Positions 22,001-33,100 of a stretch of 64,000 nucleotides of DNA are shown in pieces. Within the stretch, counting starts at the first letter, position 1, and the number at the start of each line of letters is the position of its first letter. The position numbers and the translations under genes were made by a program. The notes under the pieces were generated by a model. It saw only the letters and a list, made by a program, of their open reading frames with translations. It was not told the DNA's origin and ran no database searches. Origin of the DNA: Brachionus manjavacas (Eukaryota; Rotifera; Eurotatoria; Ploima; Brachionidae); NCBI GenBank assembly GCA_019054805.1, contig JAHQIY010000009.1:1984001-2048000 (forward strand). The letters run 5' to 3'.

Positions 22001-24097
22001 TGTGAAGAAGGCAAACTTTCTAAAATTTAGAACGAATTTAAAAATAAATAAAGTTGTCACTGAAAAAATAAAAAGGCAACAATTACACAATTGATTGGGA
22101 TATTTAATTCATCTTGATTCAAATCCCGTTTTAATTATATGTAAGAAATTTAATTTAAATAAAATTAAATATGACATACAAGTTTTATTAAAAAATAATT
22201 TTAATTTTGATTATTTTACAATTTTTGTAAAGAAAAAATATTTTATTTTTTACGCTTACTTTCGTAAACCGAAAAGCTGCATTCTTCTAATAATTTTTCA
22301 AATGAACAAAAATGGCAGTTTTTATCGGATAATAATAGAGCAATAAAAATAATTAAACACAACTAATTAAATAAAATAAAATAATTTTAAATTTACTTTA
22401 TAAATAAAAACTTAAATTTCAAGCTGGCATTTTATGATTCTAATTTTGTAAATATCAAGTCTAAATTTATAAATAGATTCGATGTTCAGTCCTCGATATT
22501 CATACTTATAAAAATTTTTGCTTACTTATCAAAAATTTTAAGTAATTAAGTTTTAATTAACCGCTTTTATCATATGATGAATTTTTTGAGTTCACTTAAA
22601 ATAAATAAATCATTCAATTTCTTAAATTTACTATCAAAATAAATTCTAAAACTTGTTTTCATCATGGACATAAAAAAAAATCTTAATCTATTCAAAAATT
22701 TTATAGACCAAATTTTGAAAAAAAATAAAAATATCTTATTTTAAATTAAAGGAAAAATTTATTATTTCAAAATTTAATTTTCTAGATTAAAACGAACGCG
22801 AATCCGACAGTGGTTAAGCTAGTCTCGACCCAGACTAACAAAATCCCTCAAGTGATAAACATGAGTCAGAGCGGCATGAACAGATCGAGCTTGAACACAG
22901 GTCTAAACTCGACCATACTCAAACCAAACTTGATAACTTCATCATCATCAATAGTCAACAAGCCGTCTGTCATAATCAAAAACAACAATTTTGTCACCAC
23001 AAATAAGCCAAATCAAACATTTCAAATAATTCACAACAACAATCCAGTGAGCACATCAATGACACATGGTAGCACTAACTTTTCCAACTTTAACATACCG
23101 ACAATTAAGAGTGTAAATCTGAGCGACATAAGTCGACAAGTGAGCAGCACTGTCAATTCAATACAGATACAGGATGCCAAAAAATTGAACCCCAGCGACC
23201 AGCTAGATGGCACCAATGACCAAATCTCCGACAACCAAACAAATCTCATATCCAACATCATCAAAAATAGTCCCACACAAAATTTGCTTAGTCCTGGCGA
23301 CCAGAGTCAATGGCATGATGTGTGCATAACCAAAGAATTGACATGTTTGGTCACTGACTATTTTGTCAATAATACGTCACAATTTTTGATGGATCAATTT
23401 GAAAAAAACAATTTTAACATGGGTGACAACAATTTGATAAAGCGGAGACTGGAGGCAAACACTGCGTATAAATTTCGGGTGGCGGGCATTAACTCGTGCG
23501 GCAGGGGGCCGTGGAGCGAGCAGGCCGCGTTTTTCACATGTCAGCCAGGCTTTCCGGGCGCTCCGTCAAACATAAAGATAACTAAGATGGGACAGGCTGC
23601 GCAAATATTTTGGGAGCCGCCAGAAGACCAGGAGCTAGGCAGCAATATTACAGAATACTCAGTTTATTTGCAGACCAAGGCCAAAAGCAACACTGCGTCT
23701 CCTTCCAACACCAATCAAGACTTATGTTTTACGCAAATTTATTGCGGCTCAGAGCCTAGTTGTGTGGTTAGTGCCGAAGTGTTGACCAAAGCTTATGTTG
23801 ATCTGAGCGCCAAACCCGCCATTTTGTTCCGGATAGCGGCCAAAAACGAAAAAGGCTACGGTCCGGCTACCCAGGTCAGATGGTTGCAACAAGGTAATTT
23901 AATTAGCGAATTTAATTTTGTCGCAATAAAAAATCAAAAAAATTAATTAAAATTTTATTTTCTTAAGAAAGTTTATTAAAAAATTAAAATTTTTTTATCA
24001 AGATTATGGGTCCAGCGAAGCCGCATCGAGTGGTCATAAGCGTTCGTCAAGTCAAAGTGGTGGTTCAATTCGAAAGAAAAAAGACTCTTCGTCATAA
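16053..24097 (+). CDS. Host cell factor (HCF-1-like) kelch/FN3 chromatin cofactor, 3 exons
   Basis: Exons 16053-18056, 22786-23893 and 24003-24097 (stop included), encoding about 1068 residues. Residues about 20-355 form the HCF kelch beta-propeller with repeated F-G-G motifs ([40 protein letters not shown]). Residues about 363-400 ([14 protein letters not shown]) are the N-terminal half of the split FN3 self-association module. A long Ser/Ala/Asn/Gln-rich linker follows. Residues about 890-1037 contain the C-terminal FN3 half ([28 protein letters not shown]), followed by a basic, Ser-rich tail resembling a nuclear localisation signal. HCF links transcription factors to histone methyltransferase complexes. 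Intron 1 is 4.7 kb and repeat-filled, and exon 1 is strikingly GC-rich. Residues 807-813 (QLDGTND) resemble a Taspase1 site. No HCF-PRO repeats were seen. The start codon follows AAA, a good eukaryotic context. Confidence 0.94.
18574..18606. repeat. Perfect 13-bp-stem hairpin in HCF intron 1
   Basis: Arms ATTTGGTACCATA and TATGGTACCAAAT are exact reverse complements around the 7-base loop TTACCGG. It stands alone in AT-rich intron. It could be a small inverted-repeat element or a structured intronic site. Confidence 0.6.
18881..19214 (+). repeat. Dispersed repeat with pogo-like end, copy 2 (HCF intron 1)
   Basis: Second copy of the repeat at 14998-15342, with the same CAGTG/CACTGGTGCTTGG end and downstream ACGGAAAT and AAAAATCGGTT words. 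Confidence 0.65.
19215..20299. other. Intronic AT-rich DNA
   Basis: Part of HCF intron 1. The 20105-20225 patch has repeated TTTACG/CGTAAA words like those in the 15-kb and 18.9-kb repeats. Otherwise nothing recognised. Confidence 0.45.
20300..20466. repeat. Short inverted-repeat element (MITE-like) in HCF intron 1
   Basis: Arms 20300-20353 and 20413-20466 are imperfect reverse complements, sharing CACATAATGAACTA, GTCTTAAAATTG and GGTTCTGC, around a ~60-bp centre. The less AT-rich arms stand out from the intron. No coding capacity. Confidence 0.6.
20509..20798. mobile_element. Palindromic MITE in HCF intron 1
   Basis: A 290-bp element whose two halves are reverse complements over roughly 110 bp each. 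The ends are TTAGGC and GCCTAA. The inner arms share the 20-base word ATCCATGGGACTTAACTTTA (and its complement). It has no coding frame. The target duplication is unclear, possibly TA. Confidence 0.65.
21245..21840 (+). pseudogene. LINE reverse-transcriptase relic in HCF intron 1
   Basis: Scattered plus-strand frames read [10 protein letters not shown], then KAGVPQGSV and [13 protein letters not shown] (core reverse-transcriptase motifs), then [14 protein letters not shown] and DSKLTFG (thumb region). These appear in the normal order of a jockey/CR1-type LINE protein but are broken by stops and frameshifts, and the YxDD region is missing or decayed. Parts are duplicated at 24832-24976 and 26910-27040. 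Confidence 0.8.
21841..22785. other. Remainder of HCF intron 1
   Basis: AT-rich intron sequence up to the TTTCTAG acceptor of exon 2. No further element recognised. Confidence 0.5.
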
Positions 24098-24831
24098 TAG
24101 TATTCTTATTTTAAGCGATAATTGTAAATTGTTTATAGAGTTGGAACATGGCTGAAACATTTGACCGAATTGATAAAAAAACAGTTGTCATGTATAGCTA
24201 CAGATAAGCTTGATTACTTATCATTATGTGTTTTTTTTTTTGTTTGTTTGTTGCACTCAAACTCAACCTTTATTTTTGTGTCTTACTGGAGTTTGATTTT
24301 AAGATAAATTTAAAAGAAAGGTTGAGAAATTTTGTTAAATATTTCTTTCATTTAAATTGTTAGTATTTCATTTTTTTGTCTTTATTTTTTTTTTGCTCTT
24401 TATTTTTTTTCGTTTATTTTATTTTTTTTTAATTTATAAAAGATAAAAAATTAAATAAAAAGTTTAAAAATTTAAGTGGAATCTAAATTTGTGGCTAAAT
24501 AAATTATGTAATAGTATATTATAAATCATCCCGTTTTTTCATCCTAAGAATTTTTTTTACCGTTGAAAGTATCACGTTTTGAAAAATTAAAAAATTATCC
24601 TGTTCTCTTAATTAGATCTTTACATTAAACTTTTGATTTGAAATTATGTCAGAAATTTTTCGTTTTTTTTTTTTTTAATTTCTCACATATCTTTTGATTC
24701 TACTTCCTAAACGCTATTTATCAAAAAGGGAAACTTAGCAATTTGTTCAGCTGAATTAGATTTGAGTGATAAAAATGATTCTTTTAATATAATTGAGTCG
24801 CTTATAAAATAATAACCCTTATTTTATTTTT
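24098..24831. other. HCF 3' flank
   Basis: Probably HCF 3' UTR followed by intergenic DNA. AATAAA-type signals occur at about 24450-24500. No other feature recognised. Confidence 0.5.
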
Positions 24832-27040
24832 AAGATCGGAAATCTTTATACATGAAAAAAAAGTATTTAAAAAAAATTTAAAGATGGCTTTTCTAATGGA
24901 AAATGAAAGTTTCTATTGAAAAGTCATGTTACATGATCTTTGAGAAAAAAACTAAAGTTAAATCAATCTTGACCTTTTAATTTAAACACATCCCTCAAAG
25001 AGAAAACGTAGTGGTAATTAATAACCACAATAAGACGGCTCCCCGCTTATCAGGGAGGCCTCCTCAATCTAGTCAAGGAACAAAACAGCGCTCCCGCTCA
25101 AAGAGCAGGGTGCGCTTTCAATGAGCTAGCCAGACTACCGCCGGGTGTTAGAAAGGATTTAGTAAATAATATCCTGACACCCACCCAGGATCACCCGGCG
25201 TTCACTAAAATACATCGGTGGGAGTTCGGTCGCCCAGTAACTAGACGTTACTTCTGGGATAACGACACGAACAATTATTTCTTTGTTGAGTCGGGAGGGT
25301 ATGAGGATATTCCTGAAGAATCCGATGAGGACCTTCAGGAAGAACCTGAAGAACCAGAGGAGCCAAGAACTCCTGGTCCAAACCAGCCATCACCTCTTCC
25401 TAATGCCACCACCAATCCCGTCCAATCAGTCTCATCTCGTGGCGACAGTCTCTCTGTACGTTTTAGGCCCCTATTTTTGTTGGAAAGCCCCTCACCTAGG
25501 GTCGAAGTGGATGCATATTTCGCACCACCGACCACTATACAGCAATTCAACGCTGAATTTCCAGTCCCAAGAGCCCTCTATTCTAAACTAAAAGATAGGC
25601 TCAGAATATGGACTAAAGGGGGTTGTGCTCGGACAAAAGGTGTCCAGCACAAAATTAAAGCCAAGGATCCCGACAGAGACCAAGTCTTATCCTCCCTCCT
25701 TAGAGCAGGAATCATTGAGAAAGCCCCCCACAAGAAAGTACCCCGTTTTTGCGGGACTTTCTTCTTAGTTAGGAGACCCGGCTCCAAGGTGAGACCAATA
25801 GCCGATTTCTCGGCACTCACCAAAGTAATTGAGGCCCCTAAATTCGCCTTAAAGTCCCTGTACCAAGTGGTCCAAGAAATCAAATGGCCAAAACACCTCT
25901 GGTACAGTAAAATAGACTTTAAGCAGGCCTTTTTCAACATTGAACTCCACTCTAAAAGTAAATTTGTAACCACCTTCGGATATGGGGGGGAGATCTTTAA
26001 CTTTACTCGAATGCCCTTCGGCTTGAGTATAGCACCCTATATCCGGCAAATGCTGCTGAACTGTGTATTAAAATTGATTAAGAAATATACACAGTTCACA
26101 TACGGGCATCTGGATGACCTCATAATCGCACATCCGGATAAAAGAAAGCTCCAAGTTCTTCTGGATGTGCTAAGGGCAAAGCTAAGGAATGCAGGGTGGG
26201 TGCTTAATACACTCAAATCCGAGTTAAATCCGGTTAAGAAACTAAGTTTTCTTGGAGCTAATTGGGATGGGCTAGGGATCACTCGAAGTAGGGAGGCATC
26301 AAAGTTCGTTAGGGACATGTCGGAATCTCTGTTATTCTCCGACGTTAAGGGAAGGACCCTCATGAGAGTGAGAGGGTACCTTAATTATTATCTGGGGTTT
26401 GCGGGGAAAGTGGGGCCTATACTAAATACTTTCCTCCGCATGACTGTCACCACCAGGCGCGATTACTGGTGGTATATGAGCCTGCTCCTTAAATGTGACA
26501 GGCTCAAATTTAGGAGTCCCCCCAGAAAGCAGCGCATCTGGTACACGGATGCCAGCGAGTATCAGCTTGGGGTTGTAGATGGCTACTCGGGAAGGGAGTT
26601 CTCAGTAGCCGCCCCTACAGAAGCTATACTGTACAACGAGGCAGCGGCGTCGATCATCCCAGGACTCATGTCCGATCACCCGTCGGTGTTGCGGCTCTAC
26701 ATCGACAACAGAGCAGTGATCGGACTCTGGAAAAGAGTCAGAGCGAAATGGTACAAGTTCTACAGCACTGGGGCAGAGATAACCCATATGATAACCCATC
26801 CAAGATTATGCACCAAGAGACTTTCAATAAACCTAAACTACAAACAGTCTCAAATCGACTTTTTGAGTTGAGTGATTAGGTATTTCAGGAAAAGATTGAG
26901 ATATTCTGTTCCGTTGGTCATCAGACTGATGGAAGCATAAAGAGAAAGTTTTGAATCAAGATATATCGAATTTCACTGTATAATTACTCACCTGCTGTTT
27001 CTTCTTTTTTTCCTGAACTAAAAAATATTTAAACATTTGC
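24832..27040 (+). mobile_element. Retroelement nested inside a LINE copy
   Basis: The outer parts, 24832-24978 and about 26910-27040, match consecutive parts of the LINE relic at 21.49-21.84 kb (for example GTTGGTCATCAGACTG and GAATCAAGAT). The ~1.9 kb between them is an unrelated, much less AT-rich block carrying one long RT/RNase H frame. This arrangement shows that the second element inserted into a LINE copy. No long terminal repeats or exact target duplication were seen. Confidence 0.75.
25018..26871 (+). CDS. Single-frame reverse transcriptase/RNase H protein of a compact retroelement
   Basis: The frame is open for 617 codons after a TAA at 25015; no ATG precedes the conserved region, so the start is unknown. 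Residues 1-150 are unrecognised and include an acidic stretch (EDIPEESDEDLQEEPEEP). The RT domain (about 235-430) has RPIADFSALTKV, a first catalytic Asp in YSKIDFKQAFF (about residue 300), RMPFGLSIAP, and HLDDLII (Asp 366-367). The RNase H domain has Asp in YTDASEYQLG (about 511), Glu in YNEAA (about 541) and Asp in YIDNR (about 563). The fourth catalytic residue is not evident. Motif style resembles DIRS or pararetrovirus-type RTs rather than LINE RTs. No protease, integrase, tyrosine recombinase or gag was seen. GC content and codon use are far higher than in flanking DNA. It is intact enough to be recent. Confidence 0.8.
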   Translation, partial: LITTIRRLPAYQGGLLNLVKEQNSAPAQRAGCAFNELARLPPGVRKDLVNNILTPTQDHPAFTKIHRWEFGRPVTRRYFWDNDTNNYFFVESGGYEDIPEESDEDLQEEPEEPEEPRTPGPNQPSPLPNATTNPVQSVSSRGDSLSVRFRPLFLLESPSPRVEVDAYFAPPTTIQQFNAEFPVPRALYSKLKDRLRIWTKGGCARTKGVQHKIKAKDPDRDQVLSSLLRAGIIEKAPHKKVPRFCGTFFLVRRPGSKVRPIADFSALTKVIEAPKFALKSLYQVVQEIKWPKHLWYSKIDFKQAFFNIELHSKSKFVTTFGYGGEIFNFTRMPFGLSIAPYIRQMLLNCVLKLIKKYTQFTYGHLDDLIIAHPDKRKLQVLLDVLRAKLRNAGWVLNTLKSELNPVKKLSFLGANWDGLGITRSREASKFVRDMSESLLFSDVKGRTLMRVRGYLNYYLGFAGKVGPILNTFLRMTVTTRRDYWWYMSLLLKCDRLKFRSPPRKQRIWYTDASEYQLGVVDGYSGREFSVAAPTEAILYNEAAASIIPGLMSDHPSVLRLYIDNRAVIGLWKRVRAKWYKFYSTGAEITHMITHPRLCTKRLSINLNYKQSQIDFLS

Positions 27041-27833
27041 AACCTCTTGCTATTTCAACTTATCTTTTTTAAATATCTTTATATCACTTAACCTTAATTA
27101 TCCTTTTTTTTTTTCTTGATCTACAAATAAATAAAAAAATAAGATAAAATGAATGAGACAAGAGAATGAGATGAATAAGGACGTGTTGATTGCTTAGATA
27201 ATAGCAGGTTTAGCAGTTTTGGATATCAAGAATGAAGCAAAGATGTTGTGGGTGAAAATGGCATTAATAAACAACGTGTAACAAAAATTTACCGAGAATC
27301 ATCAAAAGAAAATTGATCAATATAATTAGAACTAAATAAAAACAAAAAAAAGACTTCGATCTTTTAGACAGATGTTCAATTAATTCTTACTGTTAGTGGT
27401 AGTAAATTTTTCTTATAAATTTAAAGTTTGATTTTTTTAAAATAAAAAATCTTTAATTGTCTTTATAAATTTTTACAAAACTTTTTTTAAATGTGACTGG
27501 TATAATGAAACATAAAAGTGATGAAAACTCAACAATAACTCAAAGAAAACATAAATTGATTGTTTTGCAATAAAAGAGAAAAGTCACATTTTTATGAAAA
27601 TAAAAATCATCGAAAAATTGAAACAAAGAAAATAATTTTTCAATTTGAACGACATAAAAAACCAATTGACGTCGATATTAATAAATTTAAACTTAATTAT
27701 TAAAACTGAAGACTGAATAAAGTTTTTGTTTTGGATTTTAAAATTTATTTTTTAGCACTCCTAATTTTTTTCATTCTAACTAACATTCTTTAAATATACA
27801 AAAGTTAATTTTTTTCCATTTTTAATTATTTTG
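27041..27833. other. Gene-free AT-rich stretch
   Basis: Nothing coding recognised. The part nearest 27833 is the downstream flank of the candidate RNA. Confidence 0.45.
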
Positions 27834-27914
27834 AAAAGCCACTACTCAGCTTCAGCAGAGCACAGTCTAAACAAAGACTAGCTCAACACTGATGCCCTCT
27901 TCATTGAAGTGACC
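27834..27914 (-). ncRNA. Candidate structured small RNA, copy 1
   Basis: Read on the minus strand, an 81-base block begins GGTCACTTCAATGAAG and ends AGTAGTGGCTTTT. It can close as GGTCAC with GTGGCT, and inside has stems CTTC-AAT-GAAG, GAGC..AGTCT/AGACT..GCTC and TGCT/AGTA, giving a cloverleaf-like fold that ends in a T-run of Pol III terminator type. It is about 95% identical to 57482-57562. The 5S gene at 28116 is transcribed away from it, about 200 bp off. No tRNA B box was found and I cannot assign a known family. Transcription is inferred. Confidence 0.5.
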
Positions 27915-28115
27915 AAATAAACAATTTAAGAAAATACATACTTCTTAAATGATTTGTTTTTAAAAGTGATTTAAAAAATGCAAACTAGCTTTTATTTTAA
28001 TTTAAATTTTGCCAAAATGAAAACGATATTTTTAATCAACTTTAAAAAAAAACGAATTAAATTTTTTTTTTAGACTAAAGCATTTTCAAAAATGAATTTT
28101 AACTAATAAAACATT

Positions 28116-28235
28116 GCCTAGGGCCATATCACGTTGAATACACCGGTTCTCGTCCGATCACCGAAGTTAAGCAACGTCGAGCCCGGTTAGTACTTGGATG
28201 GGTGACCGCCTGGGAATACCGGGTGTCCTAGGCTT
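28116..28235 (+). rRNA. 5S ribosomal RNA
   Basis: A 120-base sequence with the standard metazoan 5S pattern: GCCTAGGGCCATATCACG at the start, internal control region GATGGGTGACCGCCTGGGAA, and a 3' end pairing with the 5' end (CCTAGGCTT). It is followed by a T-rich stretch (ATTATTTTTT), as expected for Pol III termination. Confidence 0.97.
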
Positions 28236-28778
28236 GCATTATTTTTTAAGTTTAAATAAATATTATATAGTTTAAATTAATTATTTAGTAAACACCTCGA
28301 GAGTGATGATTATAAAACAATAAAAAAGATAAAATTTAAGTTTAGGGTGCCCTTAGATACAATTATTTTTCTTAAAAACAGAGAGACTAATCATAAATTT
28401 TGCCACTATTTTTGTAACTAAAATGTAAAAATTTTTGTTAAATTTTTTGAATTTGTTCAAGTTTAAAAAAAATAACGATATTGATACTAACTATTATTCA
28501 TGAATTATCGAAAGAAAAAAAAATTCCAATAATTATAATTTGATTAAATTTTAAAAATGGCAAATTTGAAAAGATTAACATTAACTGTTTAATACCGGAA
28601 AATAAGAGTCTGAGCAAAAATAAAAATCAAGATGATAGATTTTTTGAATGAAAAGAATGGAAGCCAAATTTAAAATAAAAAAATTACGATATCAAAAAAA
28701 CACTATTATTTTTTTAAATTTAAATTTTGCATTTTAAAAACATTGTATTTAAGTGTTAGATAGTTATTAGAATAGCAA

Positions 28779-28851
28779 GCCCGGTTAGCTCAGTCGGTAG
28801 AGCGTGAGACTTTTAATCTCAAGGCCAAGGGTTCGAGCCCCTTATCGGGCG
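28779..28851 (+). tRNA. tRNA-Lys (anticodon TTT)
   Basis: A 73-base cloverleaf: acceptor GCCCGGT / ATCGGGC, D arm GCTCAGTCGGTAGAGC, anticodon stem TGAGA/TCTCA around loop CTTTTAA, T arm with GGTTCGAGCCC. T-rich terminator follows. Its 5' flank resembles that of the copy at 52717. Confidence 0.97.
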
Positions 28852-29034
28852 AATTTTTATTCTTTTTATCTCTCTGATTTAAATTAGTTATCAGATTATT
28901 ATCTTGATATTTTTTAGGAAAAAAAAAATTATCAAACGTTTAAAATTTAGGTCCAACTATTTTTTCTTGTTCTTTAGATTTTGAATAGACATAGAAGTAA
29001 ATAAAATTGTTATTATATATCAAAACCCTTAACT

Positions 29035-29770
29035 AATAAGGCCATCTCCATCCTTGAGCAAATTCTGGACCAACGCCACCTTCTAAACACTATAATATGC
29101 AAATGTCAGGCCCCATTTGAAGTAGGCAAAAGTAGTTTGGTCCCCCTACACTGCAAAGGACAGCAACATTCTTGAGAAAGAACAAAGAAGAGCTACCAAA
29201 CTCGTTCCGAGAATCCGTAACTTCAGTTACAGCTATCGCTTTTCCATCTTGGGATTGCCCACTCTGAGCGAACGCAAGGCTAGAGGAGACATGATCCAAA
29301 TATTCAAGGTAAGAAACGGCTTAAATAGCATAAATTGAGTCAGAGTTCCCCCGAATTGCAGCTCGCTTTCCCAAACCGGACCAGCCCAGGGTATTAGAGG
29401 CCACAAGAGGCGTCTATCCGTCCAAGCACCTACCAATTGCGCTCAACGTGAAAACTTCTTCACAAATCGTTTTATCAGAGAGTAGAACGGGCTACCTGAG
29501 ACAGTCATCAGTGCCTCGACTGTAAACCAGTTTAAGAACAGTCTCGACGCATGGAAGTATTCCAGCGGACATGGGGCCACGGAGTTCCTGTGTAACTAAG
29601 CCTTATTACTTAACGACCACCGGGACAGCAGCGCCGTCTCCAATCCAAGTAATATAATAGATAAATCACTGACCAATCTATGTTCTAAAGTCACCGTATA
29701 GCAGCTACCATGGACGGCTTCCTTAGTAAGTCGTCTCCGCAAGCCTGCTTGCTGTAGCTTATTATTACTA
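29035..29770 (+). pseudogene. CR1-like LINE 3' fragment
   Basis: Plus-strand frames give, in order, segments like EERATKLVPRIRNFSY, FSILGLPTLSERKAR and then FFTNRFIRE. These correspond to the C-terminal region of the CR1-like LINE proteins at 43.6 and 60 kb, broken by stops. It lies between two 5S/tRNA groups and is much less AT-rich than the flanks. Confidence 0.75.
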
Positions 29771-29980
29771 TATCTCTTATTATTGTGATCGTTTTTTAAT
29801 AGTAAAATTTCTTATGAATCACTAAATTGATTTTATACAATTCTATTTTATAAATATCTTAATGTAAAAAATATTGCCATCGCCAAACGGCATTCTGCTT
29901 TTTCTTTAAAATAATTTAAATAAATTAATCAAATATTAATTTTAGCTAGATATAAAAAAAAATTTAAATGATTAAACTTT

Positions 29981-30100
29981 GCCTAGGGCCATATCACGTT
30001 GAATACACCGGTTCTCGTCCGATCACCGAAGTTAAGCAACGTCGAGCCCGGTTAGTACTTGGATGGGTGACCGCCTGGGAATACCGGGTGTTCTAGGCTT
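29981..30100 (+). rRNA. 5S ribosomal RNA
   Basis: 120 bases, differing from the copy at 28116 by only one base or so near the 3' end (GGTGTTCTAGG versus GGTGTCCTAGG). It has an intact internal control region and is followed by ATTATTTTT. Confidence 0.97.
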
Positions 30101-33100
30101 GCATTATTTTTCATTAAATTAAAATCATTTTACACTCAAATTTTGATTAGATCTAATTTCAATATTTTGCCAAAATATGCAAAAAATTAAAAAGAAGTTC
30201 AAAATTATTTATTGATTTACACATTTGCTAGATTAAAAAAAATAAAAAATTTTATTAATAGTTAACTAATTAATTTTAAAATTAAAATAAGGAATTACAG
30301 GTTCAATATGTTCAAGTAACTTTTTTATTTCGGAAAATTTATCAAAATTAATTTTTCAATCTGTTTCATGAAAGTTAGTAAAGTTTTATTTGTCTGATGT
30401 ATGCCAACTACTTTATCCGGTTGATGTTTGTGGCACTTATCCAGCATATGTATGCCTTGTTTTGCATTCAGATGGTTGTCTAAGCTGCAAAAATGATTTA
30501 TATTTCCTCAACAGTTTGCGCTTCTTTTTCTAAATTTTAAAATTTTATGATACAATTGTGTATAGAAAATATAGAAAACAAACACACATTTCCAAAATCT
30601 AGATTACACAGTAGTGATAAGAATTGTTTAAAATTAGAAAGAATTCAAGTTATTTTAAAATTTTCAAGTCAAATTCAAGACTTTTGAAAAAAAGAGACCA
30701 AAACTCCGTGACTGATACAAAAAATGTCAAAAATGTAAGAAAAGAATATTTTTGATGACATTTTTAGTAAAATTTATTGCAAAAAAATACCATATATTAT
30801 TTATAAAATAAAAGTTGTAATTAAAAAATATAATTAAGTCATTTTACTCCAAACTTTAATGAAATTCTGGTGGTTACCTGATCATAGTTGTTTGAAAATT
30901 TTACACAAAATTACTAACCTTGACAAAGTATTCCGTAAAAAGTTATGAAAACTTTCGTAATTTTACAGAATTTTTTTTTTCGTAAAATAATTTTAAAGGA
31001 AAAATTAAAAAAAAAATGAATCATCATAATTAATTACTTAAAATTATTGTCAAAGTTTAAATTTTACAAATTTTTAATAATAAAATATCGTAATCGTAAA
31101 AAATTTAGATTTAAAATAAACAAAATATTTTTAATGAGGGAAACAATTCCTCAAAATTTTTATGGTTCTTTTATTTAGTTTAAAATTTTTTTTAATTTTA
31201 TTTTTACACGTTGCCAAGCATGGCCTAAATTTTGGAATTAAAATTAAATTAAAAATTTATAAAGTCTGTTATTAGAAAGATTTGATCATTGTTTTTATCA
31301 ATGTAAATGATAAAAAATGATTAATTGGAAATTAAAATTATTTTTTTTTTCAACAAGAAACAAGTTTTTTTTTCATGATTCAATCCAATTAGATACAGAT
31401 TTTATATGTTTTATTTTTGAAGATATTGGAAAATGTTAGAAATTTATAAACATTTATAAATTCATATTGAGATCAATAAAAAAATAAAATATTACGTAAA
31501 CATGTGACTTAAATGTAAACTAAAATTAATTAATTAATTAACTGTTTTGATCAAATTAAAATGTAACAGTTAATTTTACGAATGAATTTAATTTAATTTA
31601 TAGAAAAAACTAATAAAGCATTGATATTTAATAAATAAAAAAGGTTCTTCTAAAAAGAATGTGCAAAATTTTTTCATTTTTACTAAATTCAAGTAAATAT
31701 AAAATTGCTTATTTTTCATAATAATTTTTCTAAATCATCTGCTTGATTTTCAAAAAGGGATTGACATTAAAGTTGATTTTCAGAAAATTTTATAACCAAA
31801 TAAGGCTCCTTTGATTTCAACAATCAGAGAAAGAAAAGTTAGCGGAGATTTTTTACTTTAAGTTTTGTATTATTATTTATTTATTCATCTAAATCAAGCT
31901 TTAAAAATTAAATTTTGGCTATGAAACAAGACCAAGAGGATAGAAAAAATTCCTGGAATGTAAGGCAACAGATTATTATTTTTGGCGTTGTGAATTTTAG
32001 AACAAACAATAAAAAGAAAAATTTTAAATTGAATTGACTTTTTTACTATGAGTCTATAACTTTTCTTTAAAATTAATATTTGACTTTTTATCACCCAAAT
32101 TAAGTCTCTGTAAAAACTCTGCGAGTGTGCAGAGCCTTAAATGTATTAGTAAATCATCAAAATCAAATTGCATAGTTATTGCAGAGACTTTTAACTCATA
32201 ACTTTATAAAAAATTTAATCAGCTATACATTTGCAGAACTATTCTTAGACTAATAGTAGAAAATTTAGCTGAATTTACAATTCTTGTTTTTGTTTTTTGT
32301 TCCAAATTAACTATGCCATTTTTTATTTCTTTAAAACTAGCATTAAACTTTATTGCTATAATAAATCTTTATATCAAATTAGTAATTTTATGAAAATAAA
32401 GGTATTCTTATATTCATCAAGTAAAATTGGTGAAAAAATAGTAATTTTAGCTTACTTTAATGTGTGTGCATTTGTAAAATTTTTTTTTATAAGTTGAATT
32501 TAGGTGAAAAATTATATTTATCCAAAAATTTAGGTGAAAATTTTAATTCAGATGATACAATTTACAAGGCCAATTTTGGAACTTGAAAAAAAAAATTAAT
32601 TCCATTTTTTCATTTTTGTTTTGTTCTTTGTGCAAAAACTCCAAATGTCCTTTAAATTAGCATGTGAAGAGATAATTTTCGAAAAATGATGGACTACTAT
32701 CTATAATCATTTTGGGTCTTATTCTCATTCAATATTCAAAAAGTCAAAAATAAATTTTTATTTTTTATTTATTTTTTAGAATAAACTAAAATTTTGAATG
32801 GAAGATAATGTCTTTTTAGCATTCAACGAATTTCAATCTTAAATCACAAAAAAGTGTCAAGTGTTTTATTTTTTAATAAGATCTCAAATGGTTTCATCTT
32901 TTCGAAATTTTACTTATTTTTGACTTCAAAAAAAGCAAATTTCCTCAGGTTAATTTTTATTATTTTTTTAAAAATGTCACTTTTTTCCAAATAAGCGTCA
33001 ATTTTCTGTTTCAAAAATGAATTAGATAAATTTTTGCAAGATGACTTTATTTCTCTGTTTTGAAATGTCAAAATTAAAAATAAAATTTAAAATTTTTGTT

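Noticed and set aside
25018..26871. Integrated virus of animals
   Set aside because: The RT/RNase H style recalls pararetroviruses, but no capsid or other viral gene is present, so a retroelement is the more cautious call.
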